The notes under the pieces are model-generated. The model made no database searches, had not been told where the DNA came from, and was given only the letters and a program-made list of their open reading frames with translations. A program made the translations under genes and the position numbers. Of a stretch of 64,000 bases of DNA, positions 58,201-64,000 are shown in pieces; the stretch's first letter is position 1; each line of letters opens with the position of its first letter. This DNA is from Actinomadura latina NBRC 106108 (GTDB lineage Bacteria; Actinomycetota; Actinomycetes; Streptosporangiales; Streptosporangiaceae). The stretch spans positions 25,042-89,041 of the forward strand of contig NZ_BCQS01000039.1 in NCBI RefSeq assembly GCF_001552195.1. The letters run 5' to 3'.

Positions 58201-58737
58201 GGGAAGCTCGACTAGTTGAGAGAGTTCCTGCAGTTGACGCCGCCAAGAGGCGAACCAGGCGAACAGGGTCTTGGTCTCGAATCCGATCAATGCAAGCCCG
58301 GCCTCTACGGCAAGGCTGTCGAAGTGTTGGAGTGCGGGTGGCTTGACGGAGATATCGTCCCGCAGGCGACGCATGACTGCGGTCGCGTTGGGGTCCCGGT
58401 CACCGCGCCGGTACCCGATCGCTGCAGCGAACCCCATGATGAGCCGCTCAGTCCGCTCCCATCTCAGGTCGGCGAGCGCCAAGTCGAAAACATGAGCGCT
58501 CACTGCAAACGCCTGCCGCTGCTGGGCTACGGGGTAAACCTGCTGGACTTGATCGACTGAGGCGATCGCGTGCAGGTACCAGGCAGTTTCCAGAAGATCG
58601 TCAGGCATCGTGGTCTGCCGACGGAACAGTTGAACTTCAGCGTCGCCCAGCCGACGCTGAAGCTCTTCCGGCGTTGGAAGACCCTGTTGGCCGCCGAGCG
58701 CACCGGCCAACAGTCCCAGATTCAGAGCCCCGTCCAC
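55222..58737 (-). CDS. SF2 DEAD/DEAH helicase, HamB-like
   Basis: This 1171-residue protein has an N-terminal helical domain of about 290 residues before the helicase core. Motif I is LSVPTSGGKTLVSQLLA near residue 308, motif II FIFDEAQLI near 424, motif III ILLSAAMGN, motif V STLTDGINLPVHTVVIYD and motif VI VNAAGRAGRAGKETEGW near 709. A C-terminal region of about 400 residues follows. The layout (large SF2 helicase directly after a DUF1837-like nuclease) matches HamB of Hachiman. GTG start overlapping the nuclease gene by 16 bases, so the two are coupled. Related Ski2/Brr2-like defence helicases are an alternative. Confidence 0.78.
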   Translation of the reverse strand: MDGALNLGLLAGALGGQQGLPTPEELQRRLGDAEVQLFRRQTTMPDDLLETAWYLHAIASVDQVQQVYPVAQQRQAFAVSAHVFDLALADLRWERTERLIMGFAAAIGYRRGDRDPNATAVMRRLRDDISVKPPALQHFDSLAVEAGLALIGFETKTLFAWFASWRRQLQELSQLVELPDLSTTGYGTTHAVILGGEDLLHYLARGDGERLARARERLLAATLGHWGPGELAARWVASHLLALADEAATGSVWSPNLLPPDVPNAVRHAFTLGSPPVLTLWSPQQQLLTSDPSPFSPQVRRMVLSVPTSGGKTLVSQLLALAYLETSSKSVCYVAPTRSLCREVRRSMAGRLRILQKETGPDRPDFPSADPILGQGGSIWDALIAEIGAEELPDVEVMTPERLQHLLRHDAEAVLGRFGMFIFDEAQLIREASRGFTLEATIAYLHHRTQDTEHRIILLSAAMGNAAQIARWIDPHGPATVFESQWRGPRRLHAIFASEPLWNERRWERSRGNFPYRVFHPIKGTVRLRLSDGQTVMLAIREPVGTLARKAITPDQTTGTKRDPSKSDPNYVVAARMIELLGHAGTALVVAATRMTAQRIARTLAGRLPEHQAAFPLADFVRTQLGETHPLVDMLRHGVGFHHAGLPIEVLEALEDALRADILPFLTCTSTLTDGINLPVHTVVIYDENYQGMPQELRLKGPRLVNAAGRAGRAGKETEGWIVLVRADRPSEADFAALTPSADELIVSSVMTDEQVFEEIVALEAAARAEQDAVLRAAGKPAAEFVAFIWFYLADAETRGIAPADADLEALTGDLLAEPPYSVAMASLARRVRNLYEHTDPAARRRWPRAGTSIGSAQKIDMLAKRVADTVLQTDPAEAESLQQANVAVLVLAVMGVLDDLLALPENNTQWRFRVTQNGDDITVHPHEVLVDWLQGMTYAALAEKHLGRVQEGGRRIEEMVDAVTSHFEHFLAWTVGALVELVTAFLINAESERRLCPELGPYIRYGVDDRRALALMLSGLRSRRLAHEIARQMPDRLSIGENDPRSWLASMSLTDWRERFNTSASEMLDLLDLTRTRGRNLLRILLENGNTSIDVDPTIPGAEVEGSFFTLAPLPDHPDPAPIGLFSGESLAALVRSTDHADISMILDSGLELALSLEGATLHISMPAET

Positions 58738-59675
58738 ACGATCCCCCTCACCCGCTCAGCGAACGCGGCAAAGTCGCTCACGGCGACCAGAAGCGCTTCC
58801 CGTTGCCCTTCGGCCGGGAACTGCGGAAAAACTGGTGCAACGTTAGTAAATGTAGGGTGAGAGTCAGGCGCATACGCGGCCGAGGTCGCTACCGATACTC
58901 CGATGCCAGCACGGGGTGATGCCTCCAGCCACAACCTCACCAGTTCGCCGTACAACTGCCCCAGGGCCCCTTCATGCTTGCTCCCTGGCCCGGTAAGCAT
59001 CGCCAGGTACCGGGCCCCATGCTCGGAGAGTTGGTCAGCGGCCCGCTTGATCGTTGCAGAGATCGGAGACTTCGAGACGTGCTTCTTGATCTCCCAGAGC
59101 CGAAAGACCAAGGTACCATCTGCGATCTCGTACACTACGAAGCCGTCCCCACCAGTCCCGGTCGGATCACCCTTGATCTCTTCGGTGTGCATCAAGGTTC
59201 GGCCGTCAAGGCACTGGACGCGATCCTGGATGATGCGGTTCCACAGGAGTTCAGCCACGAATCCCTGGATGTGGTCCGTAAGTTTGTTCAACTCTGTCTT
59301 GCCGCCGTCCGGCAGCCCGAACACTGGGGCCACGAACACCTCGATCTCACGACGTTCGGGATCATCGGTGTTAGTGGCCACTTCAGCCCTGTTGCGTCGT
59401 GCCCGCCATTTGGCCAGCACAGGGGAGTTGCCGCATCGCAATCGCATCGCCTCGTCTGCGAGAATCTCAGCAGCCGTTTGGAGCTCGTCGTCGGTAGCCT
59501 GAAGTCCTCCGAACATGTAAGAACAGCCCGCGGTCTCCGGCCGCTGGGAAATGGCGAGGAGATCCGCCATCGTCACTTGAACAGCAGGAGAACCCGCAAC
59601 AATATCACTGCGGTCAAGCGATTCAATTCGCTTCTCCGGAGACTGATCAATTGAGTCGGGAGAATGAACTACCAT
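58722..59675 (-). CDS. HamA/DUF1837-like nuclease candidate
   Basis: This 317-residue soluble protein has a central segment with a PD-(D/E)XK-like core: GDGFVVYEI (Asp177) followed by RLWEIKKHVSK (Glu195, Lys197), preceded by a helical GFVAELLWNRII. This is the pattern of HamA (DUF1837), the effector nuclease of Hachiman, and the helicase behind it supports that reading. The family call is from motif and context and needs a profile search. It lies 128 bases after the GHKL ATPase gene in the same direction. ATG at 59675. Confidence 0.65.
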   Translation of the reverse strand: MVVHSPDSIDQSPEKRIESLDRSDIVAGSPAVQVTMADLLAISQRPETAGCSYMFGGLQATDDELQTAAEILADEAMRLRCGNSPVLAKWRARRNRAEVATNTDDPERREIEVFVAPVFGLPDGGKTELNKLTDHIQGFVAELLWNRIIQDRVQCLDGRTLMHTEEIKGDPTGTGGDGFVVYEIADGTLVFRLWEIKKHVSKSPISATIKRAADQLSEHGARYLAMLTGPGSKHEGALGQLYGELVRLWLEASPRAGIGVSVATSAAYAPDSHPTFTNVAPVFPQFPAEGQREALLVAVSDFAAFAERVRGIVWTGL

Positions 59676-59803
59676 GGGAAGTAGGCCCTCTTCACAGAAA
59701 TTAGTGTTTAGCTAGCCGACAGATCACGAGGTGGCCCGCTCATACACCACCTGCACGGACGCCACCGGCGGTGGAGCGCTACTTGCAGGTCCCAAGCCAC
59801 AGA

Positions 59804-61789
59804 TTAAGAGTCGGCGACTTGCTGGGTTTCACCCGTCATGTCGAGAAGTGGTACCGGTAGCAAGTCTCGATACTCCTGCCGCACGTAGTCAAGCCCCTCC
59901 ATGATGGACGGATCGTGCTCAAGCGCGGAAGTCATGAAATCCAAGCGGCGTTTGTTCTCATCGAGAAGATCACGCCAACGGCGTACGAAAGCCCGAACCT
60001 GGGGTCGTCCAGGTTTAGGAGCTGGCGCGAGGAACTGACCGGTCTCCTGGTGATCGGCGTGGACACGATCGTCAACAAGGTCGTCGTAGTCCACTCCGAC
60101 GAGGATGAAGTCCCACCAGGCGCGATTGCTCGCGAACGCAGCGGCCGTGCGCACTGTATTGGCATAGCCCTCGACCTGATTGAGCTCGGCCTGTGTGAGC
60201 GTTACACCGGGCGCCTTAAGCTCGACGACCAGGTGCCGGATGCGGTCGTGCTCCTTATACTGCGCCGCGAGATGTAGATCGACGCGTCCGCTGGTGCCAT
60301 CCCAGCGCTTGACTGGCGTGACGTCCCTGGTTGGCAGACCTTCCAGCCTCAGATGAGTTCGGACGAGTTCGGTCAAACCGCGTTCGCTGCTCATGAGGTG
60401 GTAGCCCTCACCGAACACCCAGAGTTCGTGTTCAAGGATTTTGTGAAGGTGGTCGCGTTCGCCTACCTGCCCAGAGTCATCGGGGTCGAACAGCAGGTGC
60501 TCAAGACCTGCCAGGAATTTGTGACGGTTGGCGACGAGATTGGCCGAGCGAATGATCGCCGACAGGGTGGTCTCGCTGAGTAGTCGCGTTAGGGTCTCGA
60601 GGTCGGCCTCGCTGAGGGAGACGACTTCATGCAGGATCGTTGTGAGCTTTCCAGGATCGTGTCGGATTGCGTCTCGCAGTAGGGCGAGGGTGAGCCTAGC
60701 ATCCCTCTTGCTCCGCGAGATGTGCTGGACCAGCGTTCCGGAGACTACGTCGAAGACGGCGCGCTCTGCGCGTTCCGGGTCGCTGGCTGGCTCACCGTCG
60801 TAGGGGTAGACGCCGGAGTCCTTCCACCGCTGGACCTGCTCACGGCGGTGCTCCCGTCGCCGGACGGCGAAATGCTCTTGTATGGTCCGACGCGCCACCC
60901 TCCAGAGTTCACCGACGTCGTCGGGGGCCATATCGCGCAGTCCGAGCATGGCGAGCTCGTCCTGCCCGAGTCCGGGCCAGGTCACATACGCGGAGTAGGT
61001 GAACTGGCCTTCAAAGTCGTTGCCCGACTCCTCGTGGGGAAAGTGGTCGTCGTCCGGGCCGAAGTAGACAGCCCGGTGTCTGCCAGAGCGCCACTCGATG
61101 ATCCTGATGATGGCTTCCTGCGCCTCAGCCTCGCCGAACCGCACCGGAATCGGTGTGTCGGATGCAATCTCCTGTTGGGGATCCAGGGCGGACCCGTCAA
61201 AAGTGATCGTTAGTGATGAATCGTTGAGCAGCACCGGCGCGAAGTGCGACCGGAGGGTCGGGACGGTGGCGACTGTCTCCAGTGCCGTAGGTGGGTGCTG
61301 CCTGTCGTTGTAGGCAGTGACCGTCGTGCCGGTCGAAGTGGCCGCAGACGGAGCCACATCCCATTCGAAGCGGTCACGGTTGTCCCGGCTTCCGGAAATC
61401 ACTACCTCTTGCCGCTCGCCGGCAGCGTTGTCGCTGATGCTGGACCACTCAACTCGTGAGCCGAGCGCGAAAGCTCGCGATCTACCCTGCCCGAGCTTCC
61501 CATGCAGGTAGCGCAGACCGTTCTTTGACTTCAAGCTGCGCTGCTTCCATGAGCCGCCGATCCTTCCGAACGTTACCTCAATCTCGTCGGAGCTGATGCC
61601 ATGGCCATCGTCCGTCACCTGGACGGCCTGTATTGCCCCCATGGCATTGCGCTTCAACTCGACCGTTACGGTCTTGGCTTCGCCGTCGACAGCGTTCCAC
61701 ACGAGCTCCACAACAGCACGTACCGGATCGCTCTCGTGAGCGATCCGCGCCACGAGATCGTTGCTGGCCTGGAGGATGAGCTCTGCCAC
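59804..61789 (-). CDS. GHKL ATPase with a C-terminal PD-(D/E)XK-like domain
   Basis: This protein has 661 residues. The N-terminal 200 form an Hsp90/MutL/MORC-type ATPase: N-box VVELVWNAVDGEAK (Glu29, Asn32, Asp35), G1 VTDDGHGIS (near 60), lid GKLGQGRSRAFALGS and GTTVTAY. A middle S5-like and helical region leads to a C-terminal part with HELWVFGEGYHLM (near 475), SGRVDLHLA (near 503) and HLVVELKAPGV (near 523). This resembles the Asp...Glu-x-Lys core of Shedu/DUF4263-type nucleases. GTG start. As the first gene of the module it may sense or clamp DNA for the nuclease-helicase pair. The fusion is clear; the nuclease call is moderate. Confidence 0.75.
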   Translation of the reverse strand: MAELILQASNDLVARIAHESDPVRAVVELVWNAVDGEAKTVTVELKRNAMGAIQAVQVTDDGHGISSDEIEVTFGRIGGSWKQRSLKSKNGLRYLHGKLGQGRSRAFALGSRVEWSSISDNAAGERQEVVISGSRDNRDRFEWDVAPSAATSTGTTVTAYNDRQHPPTALETVATVPTLRSHFAPVLLNDSSLTITFDGSALDPQQEIASDTPIPVRFGEAEAQEAIIRIIEWRSGRHRAVYFGPDDDHFPHEESGNDFEGQFTYSAYVTWPGLGQDELAMLGLRDMAPDDVGELWRVARRTIQEHFAVRRREHRREQVQRWKDSGVYPYDGEPASDPERAERAVFDVVSGTLVQHISRSKRDARLTLALLRDAIRHDPGKLTTILHEVVSLSEADLETLTRLLSETTLSAIIRSANLVANRHKFLAGLEHLLFDPDDSGQVGERDHLHKILEHELWVFGEGYHLMSSERGLTELVRTHLRLEGLPTRDVTPVKRWDGTSGRVDLHLAAQYKEHDRIRHLVVELKAPGVTLTQAELNQVEGYANTVRTAAAFASNRAWWDFILVGVDYDDLVDDRVHADHQETGQFLAPAPKPGRPQVRAFVRRWRDLLDENKRRLDFMTSALEHDPSIMEGLDYVRQEYRDLLPVPLLDMTGETQQVADS

Positions 61790-62633
61790 GCTGGCAGCCT
61801 ACGCGCAAGATGTAAAGCCGGTCATGTGGGCACGGCCTTGAGGGGTCTACACGATCAACGGTGTAACTCCGGAGACGTGATGGACTGAGCACACGCGTGA
61901 GGATGGGGTCGAGCCGCACAGCCGCGGCAGCGATGGTTGGTGATGTCGGCCAGGCGGCGCCCGTCATCGTCCTCAGCCTGGGTTCCGCTGGTCGGGCATC
62001 GTCGGCGCAGGTGGGTCAGGGTGACAGGGCGGCGACGACCCAGACGGCTAGGGTCGGCTCATGGACCGGACAAGGTGCCACAGAAGCGCGGGGCGGCGGC
62101 CGTGGACCCGGGACTGGTCGAATGCAAAGGCGTCCTCTCCGCTGGGCGAGGTACAAGTAGCACGGCGATCTCGGAAGTGTGGGGCGCGGCCCGGCGAGGC
62201 GAGTCTCGCGGCGGGCGAGCCGCGCTGGCGGGCTTGGGCGGACAACCGGGAGCGGTGTGCATGGTGGCCAGCGTTGGTCGCGGCATGACGGGGTTCGGCA
62301 CCGACGCATGAGGGCGGCAAGGCAAACACAGCGGACCGACTCGCGCCCAGGGGGATGTGAGTGTCGCGCTAGGGACGAAGGGTATCGAAGCCAGGGCGCT
62401 CTTGGGACGACGTCAGGTTGGACGGTCTGTGCATAGAAGCATTGGACGTCGTGGCTAATGAACGTTCATGCCATGCACGTGCGACCCGCTCTTTCTAAAG
62501 CTCGCCGGACGTGTTCGATACAGAATTGTCACCTTGTTCGGGCTGACCAGCCGTCCATTTCGCTGCCGAGCGTCGGACGCATCGTGTACACACGGTAATG
62601 ACATGGTCACGGTCCTGCCTTCCGGGGGTCAGC
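61790..62633. other. Long intergenic region, no gene seen
   Basis: These 844 bases lie between the divergent GHKL and XRE genes. Short frames exist in all phases but none has coding-like composition, a ribosome site and a recognisable product. A 12-base palindrome ATGAACGTTCAT lies at 62458-62469 and a GTGTACAC at about 62584, close enough to the XRE gene to be operators. The rest looks like non-coding or eroded sequence at the edge of the defence module. Confidence 0.6.
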
Positions 62634-63521
62634 ATGGTCAGCCCGTACGTACGACGCCAGCGTCTGGCGGCCGAACTCCGCAAGCTCCGCGAGGAGCGCG
62701 GCATGATGGCGGACGAACTCGCCAAGCGCATCCACTACTCGCGCATGAAGATCAGCCGCCTGGAGAACGCCCACGGCCGCCCCGACGTCGGCGATGTCGT
62801 CAAGATCCTCGACACGCTCGAAATCCCGGACGCTCAAACGTTGGAGATCATTCGCCTCGCCAACCAGGCGGCCACCAAGGGTTGGTGGGACCGCTACGGA
62901 GACACCATGGGGCCTCGCCAGCGGCTTTACGCCGACATCGAGGCCGGAGCCGGCACGATCCGCGAGTTCAATCTCAGCTCGATCCCTGGCATCCTCCAGA
63001 CACCGGAACTCACGAACGCCCTCACCGAGTTGGCGAAGAACGATGGCCCGCTCGACTTCCGACCAGACAGGATGGCCCAGGCACGGCTACAGCGCTTGGA
63101 GACGATCCTTCGCCCGGACGGCCCCACCTACGAGTTCATCATCGATGAGATAGTGACTCGCCGCCTCAATGTGGCCCCGTCCATCATGTCGGCACAGCTG
63201 TGTCACTTGGTCGAGAAGGTAGCGGCAGAGCCCCGGCTCACCGTCCGGGTACTGCCCGTGGACGCCTACCTTGCCGAAGCGCTCCTTCCCAAGGTGACGT
63301 TCTCGCTCTACACGTTCCCTGAGCAGTCCGACCCTCCGTTGGCCGTCGTCGAGACGCTCACCACAGATCTGGTTCACACCGACCCCCGTGAGGTGAAACG
63401 GTATAGAAAGAGGTACGAGTACCTCGCCCAAGCAGCGCTCGCCCCCCAGGACAGTCTTGCGATCCTGACCGAGGCTGCCAGCCGTCTAGCCGACAAGGTA
63501 GGACCCCCGTATGGCGGATAA
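62634..63521 (+). CDS. XRE family regulator with DUF5753 domain
   Basis: This 295-residue protein has an N-terminal helix-turn-helix (RRQRLAAELRKLREERGM and HYSRMKISRLENAHGRP, residues 6-50). The C-terminal DUF5753 ligand-like domain (IREFNLSSIPGILQTPEL, then LTVRVLPVDAYLA) is found in the many WhiJ-like regulators of actinomycetes. These pair with DUF397 proteins, and two such genes follow. They influence development and antibiotic production. The ATG at 62634 starts MVSPYVRRQRLAAEL and has CGGGGGT upstream. Confidence 0.92.
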   Translation: MVSPYVRRQRLAAELRKLREERGMMADELAKRIHYSRMKISRLENAHGRPDVGDVVKILDTLEIPDAQTLEIIRLANQAATKGWWDRYGDTMGPRQRLYADIEAGAGTIREFNLSSIPGILQTPELTNALTELAKNDGPLDFRPDRMAQARLQRLETILRPDGPTYEFIIDEIVTRRLNVAPSIMSAQLCHLVEKVAAEPRLTVRVLPVDAYLAEALLPKVTFSLYTFPEQSDPPLAVVETLTTDLVHTDPREVKRYRKRYEYLAQAALAPQDSLAILTEAASRLADKVGPPYGG

Positions 63522-63699
63522 GTACACTCGCTGGCGCAAGTCAGGTCACAGTGATCCCGGTGCCTCGTGCGTGGAGGTAGGGCGGTCTGCTGCGGGCATG
63601 ATCGGTGTCCGCGACACCAAGGCCCAGGGCAGGGGACCAATCCTGGAGTTCACCCGCTCGGAATGGGCTGCCCTGCTCAACTCAATCCGATCGACTTGA
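63511..63699 (+). CDS. DUF397 domain protein
   Basis: This is a 62-residue complete DUF397 protein (KYTRWRKSGHSDPGASCVEVG, IGVRDTKAQGRGPILEFT, then SEWAALL). It overlaps the regulator's stop by 11 bases and is presumably co-translated with it. These small proteins act with their XRE partners, probably as antagonists. Confidence 0.93.
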   Translation: MADKYTRWRKSGHSDPGASCVEVGRSAAGMIGVRDTKAQGRGPILEFTRSEWAALLNSIRST

Positions 63700-63754
63700 T
63701 GGGACGCAACTGATCGCGTCGCCATAACTAGCACCATCAGTGCTCACCGGCAAG

Positions 63755-63799
63755 GCGCAGGTCGCTGCAGGATCTCCCAAAGTTTGCAGCGACCTGCGC
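63755..63799 (+). terminator. Strong hairpin between the two DUF397 genes
   Basis: A perfect 15-base inverted repeat (63755-63769 with 63785-63799, loop of 15) is extended by A/T and G-T pairs and followed by TTTAGC. It should end the XRE-DUF397 transcript, so the next DUF397 gene needs its own promoter. Confidence 0.7.
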
Positions 63800-63880
63800 T
63801 TTAGCAGGGTCAGCAGATGCGAAGACCTCCGGCTATTATCTATGGCAGACAACTGGGACCGACCAGGAGGAAACCCATAG

Positions 63881-64000
63881 ATGCAAGAAAAATACCTCTC
63901 CTGGCGCAAGGCGCGTCGTAGCGAGGCAAGGGGCCACTGCATAGAAGTAACATTGACGACAGACCGCCAAGCCATAGGCGTCCGCGACTCCAAGGCTCTC
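63881..64000 (+). CDS. DUF397 domain protein, cut by the window end
   Basis: Forty codons are visible: MQEKYLSWRKARRSEARGHC, then IEVTLTTDRQAIGVRDSKAL, a clear DUF397 start. AGGAGG lies ten bases upstream. The gene continues past the window. It is a diverged neighbour of the gene at 63511, with lower GC. Confidence 0.85.
   Translation, partial: MQEKYLSWRKARRSEARGHCIEVTLTTDRQAIGVRDSKAL

Noticed and set aside
61897..62436. Short plus-strand frames in the 844-base gap
   Set aside because: They are Arg/Gly-rich, overlap each other in several phases, and have no ribosome site or recognisable product.

Overview
The sequence is very GC-rich, with strong third-position GC bias, frequent GTG and TTG starts and tightly overlapping genes. 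MbtH, IdeR/DmdR-type iron boxes, XRE/DUF397 pairs and a pgl-type phage-exclusion locus point to a filamentous actinomycete. The siderophore logic suggests something close to Actinomadura or a relative, but this is inference and no rRNA is present.

Layout. 78-1080: a decayed TnpB element. 1226-6580: a sugar or sugar-alcohol PTS operon (1-phosphofructokinase, mannitol-type EIIC, EIIB and EIIA, a Zn-dependent polyol/alcohol dehydrogenase, HPr, and a DeoR regulator). 6668-16154 onward: a catabolic regulon with a branched-chain-amino-acid-type ABC transporter (livGFHMK), a TetR regulator, an acyl-CoA ligase, a MaoC hydratase, an APH-like phosphotransferase and an MFS transporter. These are tied together by five copies of one palindrome, TACCGACYGGTYGGTA, one upstream of each transcription unit. 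17958-18886: a second broken tnpB joined to a transporter fragment. 18986-19849: a secreted esterase.

19926-36014 is an iron-regulated siderophore locus: mbtH, ornithine N5-monooxygenase, a siderophore-binding lipoprotein, a 4016-residue NRPS and a salicylate synthase, with three iron boxes. My hand-read adenylation codes suggest Gly, beta-Ala and N5-hydroxyornithine (with an embedded N-methyltransferase). That fits a salicylate-capped, madurastatin-like mixed-ligand siderophore. The aryl-AMP ligase, aryl carrier protein and any Ser/Cys module are not in this window.

35992-40186 holds a Ser/Thr kinase/WD40 protein coupled to a small gene. 40316-50035 is a BREX type 2 (pgl) core: pglY, pglZ, brxD and brxHI, translationally overlapping, with no pglX methylase or pglW kinase in view. 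Upstream lie two unknown genes and an anti-sigma-type ATPase split by an in-frame stop. 52863-54895 is an acidic disordered protein overlapped by a small partner gene.

55222-61789, visibly less GC-rich, is a three-gene minus-strand module: a GHKL ATPase fused to a PD-(D/E)XK-like domain, a HamA/DUF1837-like nuclease candidate and a large SF2 helicase. This looks like an elaborated Hachiman-type anti-phage system and is the strongest candidate for something undescribed. The window ends in an XRE/DUF5753 regulator with two DUF397 genes, the last cut by the window edge.
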